Source of the DNA: Candidatus Gracilibacteria bacterium | Lineage (GTDB): Bacteria > Patescibacteriota > Gracilibacteria > BD1-5 > JAGOOR01 | NCBI GenBank assembly: GCA_041660965.1 | Contig: JBAZVH010000001.1 | Span: forward strand, 423,016-487,015 | Reading direction: 5' to 3' | Length of the DNA stretch: 64,000 bases | Part shown: positions 53,791-63,014 of the stretch, one piece after another | How the letters are laid out: the number at the start of each line of letters is the position of its first letter | How positions within the stretch are numbered: position 1 is the first letter of the stretch | Notes under the pieces: generated by a model | Told to the model about the DNA's origin: nothing | Databases searched by the model: none | Seen by the model: the letters and a program-made list of their open reading frames with translations, nothing else | Translations under genes and position numbers: made by a program

Positions 53791-54660
53791 TTATTCTTTT
53801 TGCTGTTCTTTTGTTGGAAAATCGTTTATCTCCATATCTAGAGCATCCCATTGAACCAAAAAAGCTGAAATAGAGTTAAAAAGACTATATTCAATGTCTC
53901 TCACTCATTTCCCGATCTTTACTTCAAATAATAATTGCCGCAATCACTCAACGACGGTTCTCATATGATCCCATCGACCAGAATTTCGCTCATCAAGAAG
54001 CTTCCCTCTATCGGCGTTCAGATATCCCAAATACGACTGAACTGCTGAAACAATTGCCTTCAGAATACTTACATCATATGGATTAATATCAATTTTTTCT
54101 CCGAAAGTATCTTCATCATATTCATATCAATCGTCATGGCCGAAAGTATCTTCATCATATTCATATCGATCATGATAGCCGTCATCCGCTCAGTCAGTTT
54201 CATTATCGTTCTTAGATACATTATAAAAATCAACAAATAAATCAATATATTCAGCAGAGAGCTCACAAAACTCAGCAACTTGTTTCTCACAATGCCACCC
54301 ATTCCCATAGAGTCTTTGGATTTGGTTTCCGAGTGCTTCAAGAGGATCTTCTTCATCTGATTCATCCTTTATCTTTCCTGATGTATTTTTTGCTGAATGA
54401 TTTCCCCTAATAATTGTTAAAATGCGTCAACGTATTTTAGCTAAAACTTCTGGCGCAGGATTTTCCAAAGCCAAATATTCCTGAATATGTCTTGGTATGT
54501 GAGGATGATTCTGCAGGATATCCATGACCGGTTCAAATCGTGTTCGGATAATTTCCTGTAATTCGACTGCCTCCGGTCATTTATCTTCAACAGCCATGGA
54601 AAGCATTTTCCATATCACCTTATCAGATCAAACCAAAGTATTTTTGTTGTCATCCCCCAT
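53791..54660 (-). CDS. Unknown acidic protein with internal repeat
   Basis: 289 residues, ATG to TAA, made continuous by about six UGA glycines; I read the whole frame and saw no TAA or TAG. Mainly helical and acidic. The middle has YEYDEDTFG twice (separated by HDDG), an internal tandem of about 14 residues. The second half (NPYDVSILKAIVSAVQSYLG, then RWDHMRTVVEGLRQLLFEVK) looks like a helical bundle. The first half has an LQEIIRTRFEPVMDIL helix. No family recognised. It is followed on its strand only by the dnaK terminator. Confidence 0.7.
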
Positions 54661-54686
54661 AAGTATAGATAATACTTATAGAAAAT

Positions 54687-55175
54687 TTATGTCAATTCTA
54701 TTTTTGTCCACTGACTCACATCTTCCCCTTTTCGTATCATCTCTCGAATCTTTGTCCCTGAGATATCTATCGTGTAGGAGCTAATCCAGTCGGTCTGAAT
54801 ATCATGTCGTGTACAAATATCTCGTACCCATTCATTGCCGGTAAAGAGTACAACCTCTGGCACCAAACCCCCCTTAATCCCCCCTTGTCAGGGGGGCAGA
54901 ATACACTTGAGATTTTTGCACCAGATATCATCATCTGGCACATCTGGGAGTGGACAAATAGTGATACGGCTGAGCAATTCTTCTGGAATATTTTCAGCAA
55001 TGATAGCGAGTCGCTCTAGATAAGTCCAAGGATTCTCGTCTGTACCAAATTTGTCTGAAGATCCGACAATCAATGTCATGGACGGATGACTTTCAAGAAT
55101 TTTCTCGACAATACTCCGATGTCCGATATGAAAGGGCTGAAATCGTCAGAGAAAAATAGGGATTTTTGATTGCAT
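54687..55175 (-). CDS. nadM: NMN adenylyltransferase (NadM-like nucleotidyltransferase)
   Basis: 162 residues, ATG to TAA. The nucleotidyl-transfer signature is IFLGRFQPFHIGH (7-19; the first Gly is TGA), then LIVGSSDKFGTDENPWTYLERL, VVLFTGNEWVRDI and the C-terminal ISGTKIREMIRKG, which binds phosphate. This matches archaeal-type NadM, making NAD from NMN and ATP. Between the middle and C-terminal parts, residues about 92-104 (ILPPGQGGIKGG) are encoded by a dispersed C-rich palindrome (54868-54896) inserted in frame. Specificity for NMN rather than another nucleotide is inferred. Confidence 0.8.
54868..54896. repeat. Family F C-rich palindrome inside the nadM-like gene
   Basis: ccccccttaatcccccc then ttgtcagggggg, the same layout as the intergenic element at 33633. 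It is read in frame, with one TGA as Gly, and adds about ten residues to the enzyme. Confidence 0.7.
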
Positions 55176-55218
55176 GGGTTTATGGCTGGTATTATATGCC
55201 TTATTCTGGAAAAAAGAA

Positions 55219-55350
55219 ATAGGTTTTTAGGGGACGTACTGTTTGAGCGGGATGAATCAAGTATATTCTTGAATTCAGTTTATAGCGAGTTTATGTCCAC
55301 TAAATGCTTTTGGTACTTTTGGCATCAAAAGTACAAATGGCAGCCAGGAA
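55219..55350. repeat. Dispersed stem-loop repeat family A, copy 6
   Basis: aggggacgtactgtttgagc, gggatgaat, tagcgagtttatgtccact, and a perfect second hairpin gtacttttg-gcat-caaaagtac. The outer stem uses c-g, g-t and t-a where other copies have other pairs. Confidence 0.85.
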
Positions 55351-55352
55351 TA

Positions 55353-55400
55353 GATTCCACCTCGCGTCTTCGATAAACTCAGACTTGGCTGGAATGACGG
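55353..55400. repeat. REP-like palindrome (family C)
   Basis: gattccacctcgcgtcttcg ... acttggctggaatgacgg: same ends as 10196-10237, with a longer core. Confidence 0.6.
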
Positions 55401-55402
55401 TT

Positions 55403-56380
55403 TTACAAGGTAAACAACACCACTTCCGGATGGGCATTGATGCGGTAGCCCAATCATTTTGAGTTTCCGATACCTGTTGAGACATAGAGCTGCCAATCGC
55501 CTGTTTGTGCGTATTTTCACTCCGGACCATACCATCCCTTATATCGACCATGCTCAGTATTGCAGGCTCGTAAACCGATGCGACGAAAGAAGGGAATATC
55601 AAACATCCCCCCGTGAGTGTGCCCTGCCAAGAAAAGTGTTGGATGAATCAGGGTTTGGTGCGTCTCGAGAAGCCGCTGGAGGAGGAATTCGAGACCGTCG
55701 GGATTATGGAGAAGCACTACATGAAAGTCCGTTTCGGTGGAATTAATGGAGGCAATGGAAGCATCGAGAATTTTGTCTCGTTCAGCTTTTATATGTTTAT
55801 GCAGGAGCGTTGCCAGTGTATGAATACAGTGAATAGAGATTGCAGCATCTTCGATGTAGACGATTTCGGTGTCCTCGGGACTTTCGAGAAATTTGATTTT
55901 ATGGATTTTTTCTAGGTGTCATCGTATAGCTTCAAAATGTTTATTGGTATGATCATGGTTGCCGAGAACCGCAAATTGAGGATACTGCGTCAATCCACAA
56001 AAAAGATGCGGAGCAACATCAAGAAAATTTTTCTCCGAAGTCATATTTTCCTCGTGTCCGCCACAGACAAAATCACCTCCATGAAGAATAATGGTTTTCT
56101 CTCTATCAGAGAATTTGAGGACCGTATGGATATCGACTGAGATCTGTGTCGCTATCTCATCGATATCACCACCGATGTGGAGGTCCGTCAGGAAAAGCAA
56201 GTGCGTGCCACGAAGTGCTGACGGCACATAGGAAAAATGAAGTTTTTCTGTTTTGTAGACGATTTTTTGAGCATTTTTTTTCGCCTGATTACGCACACCT
56301 AGCATCGTCAAAAAGGTTCAACAGAGTGCTTTTCCGATACTGTGCTTTATCTGAGTAAGGGGAGATGCTTTATGTGACAT
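55403..56380 (-). CDS. Metallophosphoesterase (YkuE/YaeI-like)
   Basis: 325 residues, ATG to TAA. Calcineurin-like motifs in order: LFLTDLHIGGD (D-x-H), LHGGDFVCGG (GD), AVLGNHDHTN (GNHD), and LAGHTHGGMFDIPF (GH-x-H). The end VSTGIGNSKGLGYRINAHPE resembles the conserved R-x-x-x-x-PE of this type. UGA glycines are at 21, after EAIR, after WYGPE and after GNSK. Unlike the protein at 10998 it has no bundle of N-terminal membrane helices, only a weak hydrophobic part. Substrate unknown; lipid phosphoesters are typical. Confidence 0.85.
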
Positions 56381-56392
56381 GAATACAAAAAT

Positions 56393-57364
56393 TTATACGC
56401 CGATATACCCCGCTAACCGTTCCATCACTTCCTCGAGTCGTTTTTCCATCACGATACTTCCTCGTCGTACTGGCTCAAAAAGTTCTTCATCTGAGAGTCA
56501 ATTCAATACTTCATATGCCTCTCTGTATGGAGCGATAAATCGGTCGAGAATCGTATGAAGTTCTTGTTTTGCATGTCAGTAACCGTAGCCCCCTGCGAGA
56601 TATTTTGCTCGAATCGTCTCAATTTCATCATGCGTTCCGAACATTTTTATCATCGCAAACACATTGCAGGTATCAGGATTTTTTACATCTTCCAATTTTT
56701 TATCATCTGTCGGAATCGTAGCAATCTTTTTCTTCAAATCTGCTGAACTCTCAAACATACTGATGGTATTGTTGTAGGACTTGCTCATCTTGCGACCATC
56801 GGTACCAATAATCGTCGCCACGGCATCATCAATAATCGGTTTTGGTTCGATAAATATCTCTGCTTTGAAATGGTGATTCACGTAGCGAGCAATATCACGA
56901 GCCATCTCGAGGTGTTGAAGCTGGTCTTTTCCCACTGGCACGACATCGATATCATACCCGAGAATATCGGCTGCCATGAGGATTGGGTAGTTGAAAGTGC
57001 CCATATTGAGATCTTCTTTTTTATTCTCTGCATCCTTGAAGGTATGCGCCCTCATCATCAATGAATACGGTGTAAAACATGAGAGAATCCATGCAAGTTT
57101 TGGGATACCGACGATATCCGATTGTCGGAAAATCGTGACTTTGGTATCAGGGCCGAGAACAGCAAGGTACGAAATCAGCGCATTGCGAGTATTTTCTTTG
57201 AGCGTTTTTCCGTCTTTTATCGTCGTCAAGGCGTGTAAATCGGGAATAAAAAGAGCTGTATCATATTTGCTCGCATTATCTCGCAGTGGGAGCATCGCTC
57301 CGAGGAGATTGCCGATATGTGGAAAGGCGCCTGTGGGCTTGATACCCGTAATCATTCGTTTCAT
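56393..57364 (-). CDS. trpS: Tryptophanyl-tRNA synthetase
   Basis: 323 residues, ATG to TAA. Class I motifs are present: MITGIKPTGAFPHIGNLLGA with HIGN (16-19) and the GRKMSKSYNNTI loop (KMSKS). PVGKDQLQHLEMARDIARY and the tRNA-Trp-recognition helices follow the TrpRS pattern. UGA glycines appear only in the last part (GYGYGHAKQEL; VLNGLSDEELFEP). It charges tRNA-Trp. The start MKRMITG is preferred over an upstream in-frame ATG at 57460, whose 32 extra residues cross a REP-like repeat. Confidence 0.95.
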
Positions 57365-57453
57365 AAAAATAGGTGTTGTGGAGATTATAGAGATTTTGGC
57401 AGAAGTCGCAACCCTGATTCCGTCATCCCGGGCGAGTGAGGCGTAAGCATGTA

Positions 57454-57484
57454 TCGTCATTCCGTGCTTGACACGGAATCCAGG
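57454..57484. repeat. REP-like palindrome (family C)
   Basis: cgtcattccgtgcttgacac then ggaatccagg: the arms attccgtg/cacggaat pair. The 324-bp gap 57365-57688 contains only this and the next element. Confidence 0.75.
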
Positions 57485-57523
57485 TGAAAATAAATATTCC
57501 TTGATTATAGGGATTGGTTTGAT

Positions 57524-57557
57524 GACCTGGATCCTGAAACAAGTTCAGGATGACGGG
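57524..57557. repeat. REP-like palindrome (family C)
   Basis: gacctggatcctgaaacaag then ttcaggatgacggg: the arms atcctgaa/ttcaggat pair. Preceded by ggtttgat, as in family A copies 3 and 4. Confidence 0.75.
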
Positions 57558-57688
57558 AAATTGTGCCAAACACTTGCATTCCAGAAGAAAATAGGCTATC
57601 ATATCTCAAGAGTGATAGGAATGGGATGGAATAATTATAAAATCCTTCCTTAGCCTTAGCCTCTATCTCTACCTTTTCAGCTATTTCT

Positions 57689-58519
57689 ATGAGCAAACCG
57701 CATCTCGATATTAATGATTTCCGTGTAAAACCAGGACAAAGAGTCCATCTCAAAAAAATAAAGACAGACCATACAGGAAAATGGTTCGAAGAGCTCGCTA
57801 TGAAAAAGCTCGAGGAAAATAGAGCAAGAATTATCGAACTCCAGGATACACTGTATGCAGAACATAAACAGTCACTCCTTGTCGTCCTCCAAGCTATGGA
57901 TGCTGCCGGGAAAGATTCGACTATCAAGATGGTGACGCAAGGTATCAATCCTCAGGGATGTGGTGTCGTATCATTTAAAACACCAAATTCTGCGGAACTT
58001 TCTCACGATTTCCTCTGGAGAATCCATCAAGAAGCTCCAAGAAAAGGGAAAATCAAAATATTTAATCGCTCACATTACGAAGACATCATTATTGCCAAAG
58101 TCCATGATCTTGTACCAAAAGATCAACTCAAGAAACGCTACAGACATATCAACAATTTCGAGTCCCTCCTGATCGATGACAATGTCAAAATAGTGAAGAT
58201 TATGCTGCATATATCTCCAGAATACCAGCTTGAGCGCTTTAAACATCGACTCCAAAAACCTGAAAAGGCATGGAAATTTAATGCTTCAGACCTGGAAGAA
58301 CGCAAGTATTGGGATGAGTATATGGAGGCCTTTGAAAAAGCCCTTGAGAATTGTAGCACAGAAGAAGCGCCTTGGTATATCGTCCCTGGAGAGAAAAAAT
58401 GGTTCCGCTATCTCGTCGTCAGTGAGATTATTTTAAATGCCCTCGAAGAGATGAACCCACAGCTTCCAAAACTTGATTTTGACCCAAGTATGCTGATGAA
58501 TCCGGAGTTTTTGAAGTAA
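57689..58519 (+). CDS. Polyphosphate kinase 2 family protein
   Basis: 276 residues, ATG to TAA, no UGA. The PPK2 core has VVLQAMDAAGKDSTIKMVTQ (Walker A GKDS), GINPQGCGVVSFKTPN, FLWRIHQEAPRKGKIKIFNR SHYED (Walker B/lid) and the late WYIVPGEKKWFRYLVVSEII. Family enzymes transfer phosphate between polyphosphate and nucleoside mono- or diphosphates, which would help an organism with little energy metabolism. Subtype (AMP or ADP use) is not decided. A terminator follows at 58537. Confidence 0.93.
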   Translation: MSKPHLDINDFRVKPGQRVHLKKIKTDHTGKWFEELAMKKLEENRARIIELQDTLYAEHKQSLLVVLQAMDAAGKDSTIKMVTQGINPQGCGVVSFKTPNSAELSHDFLWRIHQEAPRKGKIKIFNRSHYEDIIIAKVHDLVPKDQLKKRYRHINNFESLLIDDNVKIVKIMLHISPEYQLERFKHRLQKPEKAWKFNASDLEERKYWDEYMEAFEKALENCSTEEAPWYIVPGEKKWFRYLVVSEIILNALEEMNPQLPKLDFDPSMLMNPEFLK

Positions 58520-58536
58520 AAACAGAACCTTATTCC

Positions 58537-58568
58537 AAAAGCACTGTACAGTTTTTTACAGTGCTTTT
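58537..58568. terminator. Intrinsic terminator of the PPK2 gene
   Basis: aaaagcactgta and tacagtgctttt pair perfectly, followed by TT and an AT-rich run; located 18 bp after the stop. Confidence 0.85.
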
Positions 58569-58609
58569 TTGTATTTTCCTCTTTCTGCATATACTAAAAG
58601 GGAAGTTTT

Positions 58610-59179
58610 ATGCATACTCTTATCATTACCGCTCATCCCAGTTCTCACGGTTTCACGCATGCTATCGCGGCGAGCTATCAGGGTGCGTGTGAGGCGAAGT
58701 GATATACCACTGAATTATTAGACCTCTACCAAACAGAGTTAAAAATGGATTTTCTCCGATTTGACGACCAAAGCGATCTGAAACAACCCACCTCTGTCCA
58801 AAGAGCATTGCAAGCAAAGATTACTGACGCAGACGAACTCGTCTTTATTTTTCCTATTTGGTGGGTGAATATACCGGCTATTTTGAAGAATTTCTTTGAT
58901 ACCGTGCTCACTCCATGATTTGCCTATAAATACAGGAAATGAAGTATGTTTCCTCGGAAACTTCTCACAGGGAAAAAGGCACGAATATTTTGTACTTGTG
59001 ATGCTCGAGGATGGCTGTATTGGTTCATTGGTAATCCTCTTCGAGTTATCCTCCAAATAGGTACCTTGGGCTGGTGTGGAATCAAAGTAAAGAGCTACAC
59101 CGTCTTTGACCAAATGCGCAAAACGACGGAGAATGACCGTGAAAAAATGCTCTCAAAGGTTTCTCGAATGGTTTCATAA
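58610..59179 (+). CDS. NAD(P)H-dependent oxidoreductase, flavodoxin-like fold
   Basis: 189 residues, ATG to TAA. MHTLIITAHPSSHGFTHAIA is the phosphate-binding start of the NQO/MdaB group; FIFPIWWVNIPAILKNFFDTVLTPGFAYKY carries the flavin and dimer motifs in the usual place. UGA glycines are at EAKG, LTPG and RKG. It likely binds FMN or FAD and reduces quinones or nitro compounds. One of the few genes here with a visible Shine-Dalgarno-like stretch (gggaag, 5 bases before ATG). It ends 11 bp before murC. Confidence 0.88.
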
Positions 59180-59190
59180 CCCATATTTCT

Positions 59191-60648
59191 ATGGAACACA
59201 AACCTCACATCCACTGTATCGGTATCGGCGGTATCGGAATATCAGCTCTTGCTCGATACTATTTGGCACGGGGTTATCGTGTGACTGGCACAAATCTTGG
59301 GCACTCTCCACTCTTGGACACACTCACGTCAGAGGGGATTGAAGTCGTCGAAAATGGGGCAATGATTATCGATCGAGAAACAACCAAAATTATTTATACC
59401 GAGGCAATTATCGATGACGAAACATTGGGGCTTGACGGTGTACGAGCAGAGCATCTTCCAGAAATCAGTGTCGCACAATTTTATCATATTCCTCTTCTCT
59501 CCTACCCTGAAGCACTGGCGGAAGTATTTCACACTTTTCCGATCAAAATAGCAGTGGCTGGAGCGCATGGCAAGTCCACCACGAGTGCGATGATTGGTAC
59601 GCTTCTTCATGATAATCAATCTCCAGCGACGACCATTACTGGTACACTTGTGAAAGCGTTTGGTGGAAAGAATATTTGTGTAGAGTGAGATCAGATTATG
59701 GTCATAGAAGCATGTGAATATCGCAATGCCTTTTTACACTATCATCCCGATATCGCTGTGATTACAAATATTGACCCCGATCATCTCGATTTTTTCAAAA
59801 CAGAAGAGGCGTATTTTGAGTCGTTTCAAAAATTTATGGAGCAATCACGATGCGTCGTTATCCTTGCAGAGGAATACTCTCACTTTCAGTCATTTCTAAA
59901 GAATAAAGAAGAAATAATAAATAATAAAGTAGGAATAGTTGGTTCGGACAACCAATTACCTAAGCACTCAAGTACCAACGCACCAACGCACTGAACCTCC
60001 ACGCTCATTCTCGTCCATGATGACTCGTTCGAAGTAACAGGTGATGAATATGGTGCTCTCGTGCCTGGGAAATACACCTACACACTCCCAAAGCTTCTTG
60101 TACCAGGACATCATACCCGACTCGATGCAAATCTCGCCTACGTGGCAAGTCAGCTCATTGGTATCGAAGATTCTTTTGCTCAAAAATCACTCCAAAACTA
60201 TCCAGGAAGCTGGAGACGTATGGAAAACATCAAAACCACTCAGAATAATAATCTTATCATGAGTGACTATGGTCATCATCCGACGGAGATTATTGCTACA
60301 CTATGAGCTCTCAGAGAGGCATACCCAGAGAAAAAAATCATTGTCTTTTTTGAGCCACATCAATACTCTCGAACCTATGAGCTCAAGGATGAATTTGCCA
60401 CCAGTTTCTCTGACGCAGATATGACGTATATCTCAGATATCTATGCTGCTCGTGATATCGATGAGCGTCGAGATATGATCAACGCCAAAATCTTGGCAGA
60501 AATGGTTGCACAAAATTCTCCGTGTGAGTATGTAGGGACACTTGATGATGCTGGTCGTAAACTCAAAGAAGTGGATGCAGAAGAAAACAATACCCTGATT
60601 CTCCTTCTCGGAGCAGGGACTATTGATGAACTGAGAATGAAAATCTAG
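59191..60648 (+). CDS. murC: UDP-N-acetylmuramate-L-alanine ligase (Mur ligase)
   Basis: 485 residues, ATG to TAG. The Rossmann start IHCIGIGGIGISALARYYLA, the ATP loop AVAGAHGKSTTSAMIG, EACEYRNAFLHYHPDIAVIT NIDPDHLDFF and the C-terminal DYGHHPTEI and FFEPHQYSRT are MurC blocks. MurC adds L-Ala to UDP-MurNAc in peptidoglycan synthesis. UGA glycines stand before DQIM, TSTL and ALREAYPE. Residues about 257-268 (PKHSSTNAPTHG) are encoded by a stretch that resembles a dispersed repeat (59960-59993) and form a loop. Mpl-type specificity is a less likely alternative. Confidence 0.93.
59960..59993. repeat. Dispersed repeat-like segment inside murC
   Basis: taagcactcaagtaccaacg then caccaacgcactg, similar to the minus strand of 3381-3418. 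It is in frame with murC and includes a TGA read as Gly. Confidence 0.35.
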
Positions 60649-60651
60649 GAC

Positions 60652-61212
60652 TTAATGAGAAAACTGTATCTCTATTTTACTTCAAAGTAAATGATACCTT
60701 GGATTATCATGTGCTGCAAATATATCCTGCCATTCACACATTTGCACGCCAGAATCATCTATTTGTGACAAGGGAATGGTGGAATCAGCTACAAAAAGAA
60801 ATGTCATGTCATGGTGCCAATGTTCTGGTTCTTTTTTTTGTTCACTCGCTGGTATAATGTGGGAGTCGATGTGAAGTAATAGAGGGTTCCCCTCGTTATC
60901 TAAAATAGGAACAGGTTGTACTCCAGTTTCTTCTAATACTTCTCGAATAGCTGCTTCGACAGGATGAGCATCTTTAGATTCAATATGCCCACCTGGATGG
61001 AACCATTGTTGAAGTGTTTTATGATAAATCATAAGCACTTTTTGAGATCTGGGGTCAATAACACACCCATCAGCAATCACATGTCCAGTAAAATTTTTTC
61101 GTGAAGCTATATTTTCTTCTTGTTGATTGATTTGTTTTTGAAATATTGGAAAAACTTCTTCTTTGTATACGGAAACATATGAATCAAAAAGTTGGGAAAT
61201 AATATCAAACAT
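60652..61212 (-). CDS. NUDIX hydrolase
   Basis: 186 residues, ATG to TAA; one UGA near the end (HLLGSKIEIQFSH). The NUDIX box is GGHIESKDAHPVEAAIREVLEETGV, containing the required REVLEETG with its metal-binding glutamates. VLMIYHKTLQQWFHPGGH upstream is typical. The first 50 residues are helical. It hydrolyses a nucleoside diphosphate linked to another group; substrate not deducible. Its 3' end is 4 bp from the convergent murC stop. Confidence 0.9.
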
Positions 61213-61258
61213 ACCCCCAGTATATGGGAATTTTTAAGAAAAATAAATTCTTTTATAT

Positions 61259-61846
61259 TTATGCCACAGCGAGCCCTACTTCTGCAGGAATGCGTGCTTC
61301 GATAGTCGCATAGGTTGGATTACTACTCTTTGGAATACGGATAGCGATGCGGTCTCCTACTTTTGCCTGGATATACGTCACAGCGGCTGGAAGGAGCTGA
61401 TACATACCATCTTGAGAAACCACGATAAAGTGGTCACCATCTCGGATAATAGTTCCAGTACTATTTATAAATGCACCTTCTTTGATGATTTTATACTGGA
61501 GAGATCCATCTCCTTTGATCGTGCATTTGAGTTTACTCCCTTCGACGATTTTTGATTTACTGGCATAGTTTGCAGGAACTGGATACGTTTTTTTGTCCGC
61601 TCCGATCATACATTGACCATCAAAGATTCCTTCGATAACCTGATCTACACCATGCTTATAGACATGCCCTGAAATTTCTTCCTCAAGTGGAGTCACTTTT
61701 TTGGGAAGTTTTGGTGCAAGGTGTCCTATGAGGTTTTTCGCATGGCAGAGAGATTTCTCTGCATTATTAATCAGTTCCTGAAGCGCTTGAAGAGAATTAT
61801 TCAGCGTATCATTATTTGGAGAAGTTTTAGCAGGCATATAACGCAT
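61259..61846 (-). CDS. Unknown conserved-looking protein
   Basis: 195 residues, ATG to TAA, no UGA. A helical N-terminus (NNSLQALQELINNAEKSLCH) is followed by a beta-rich part with EGIFDGQCMIGADKKTYPVP, LKCTIKGDGSLQYKII, and DRIAIRIPKSSNPTYATIE. This looks like an OB/small-barrel domain. The start at MRYMPAK follows agaagg at 5 bases, a rare Shine-Dalgarno-like site; other in-frame ATGs at 61873 and 61837 are possible. No family recognised with confidence. Confidence 0.7.
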   Translation of the reverse strand: MRYMPAKTSPNNDTLNNSLQALQELINNAEKSLCHAKNLIGHLAPKLPKKVTPLEEEISGHVYKHGVDQVIEGIFDGQCMIGADKKTYPVPANYASKSKIVEGSKLKCTIKGDGSLQYKIIKEGAFINSTGTIIRDGDHFIVVSQDGMYQLLPAAVTYIQAKVGDRIAIRIPKSSNPTYATIEARIPAEVGLAVA

Positions 61847-61949
61847 AGTACCCTTCTTTTTTTTCTCTTGCAACTTTTTGTATGTATTTCTGTCTTGTGC
61901 GTTTTGTATTGTATTGTGTGATAGAGTTTACTCCTTTGAAATGCCTATT

Positions 61950-62864
61950 TTATGAGAAAATTCTCAGACACCAAACAGCACATATTCCGAGAAAAAGTAG
62001 AGGTGCAACGGGCATTGTTTTCAATTTTTCACGAAATATGAAGAGCCGAATGAGAAAATAGAGTGTCCCTGCGAGATAGCCATACATCACTACATACAGA
62101 AAATCATAGGGCCCCACAAGGGCTCAGATAATTATTCCGAGGCGGATATCACCTCCTCAGACCCATGAGGGAAGTGTCTCAAAAACGTGCAATGTCGGAA
62201 AGAGTCGATCTGCTTTTTTTTCTCCTATGAATACCTTTGCCACTATCCAGAGCGGAAAGACAAAAGGCGAAATGAGAAGAGAAAAAAGAACGTTGTATTT
62301 ATGAATTCGTAATGCCTCATAGAAGGCGGGGAGTATCATCTGGAGCATATAAAATACCATACCAACGCAAGTGCCTGCGAAAGCTACAAGGGGGCTCGGG
62401 AGTAATGTCGGCACTGGTACAAATAGAAGAAAAATATATATGCAAAAGAGTACCCCCATCAGTGGTATACTCCTCGTATCAGAAACCATACGTGTTCGCA
62501 TGTCTTCGATAACCAGCCAGGAAAGTCCGGTAAGAATGACGATATGAAGTGCAATAGAAAAATAACTCAACCCTGCGTAAGAAAGTACCATCGCTGACAC
62601 CATCCAGAGAAATGCCATATACCATTCCACATACCATATCCACCGAGGGATATCAGCGTGACACTTACTACATTTTCATTTTTGAAGTGCGTAGGAAACG
62701 AGCGGAATAAGCTCAAGCCATTGAAGCACTTTTTTGCAGCTGAGACAGTGACTTCTCCCTGTCCAAAAGGAACGCTTTAGAGATGTTTCTTCTAGGAGCA
62801 CAGCGCTAAAACTCCCCACACACGCACCGAGAAAAAAGATGATAATGAAGATAAAGAGAGACAT
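61950..62864 (-). CDS. pilD: Prepilin peptidase (type IV leader peptidase)
   Basis: 304 residues, ATG to TAA. MSLFIFIIIFFLGACVGSFS begins the protein, followed by the zinc-type double cysteine pair CLSC (about 39-42) and CSKC (about 64-67). Later come the aspartate of LVIEDMRTRMVSD and the GGGDIRLG motif (GxGD), where the first Gly is coded by TGA. These two aspartates cut prepilins after Gly. Eight membrane helices are visible. It would process the pilins at 35653, 39226 and 46776. It lies between the unknown gene and yidC. Confidence 0.92.
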
Positions 62865-62973
62865 AGGACCGGAGGTTAGTTAAGCATACTAGGTTTCCTA
62901 AGTTTAGTTGGTTTAGTTTGTTTCGTTGGTTTCCCGAATCAATAACCTGTTCTCCGTGGCGAATTCATTCCTA

Positions 62974-62987
62974 TCCGCCTAGGCGGA
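62974..62987. repeat. tccgcctaggcgga palindrome
   Basis: Exact copy, in the context ccta-tccgcctaggcgga-tgactattac. It lies between pilD and yidC. Confidence 0.8.
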
Positions 62988-63014
62988 TGACTATTACTAT
63001 GACTCCCTTTTGCT

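Noticed and set aside
5113..55350. Dispersed repeats as a CRISPR array
   Set aside because: Copies are kilobases apart, with no regular spacers and no cas genes.
57365..57460. N-terminal extension of TrpRS
   Set aside because: The extra residues cross a REP-like repeat and have no match to TrpRS; the family starts near MKRMITG.
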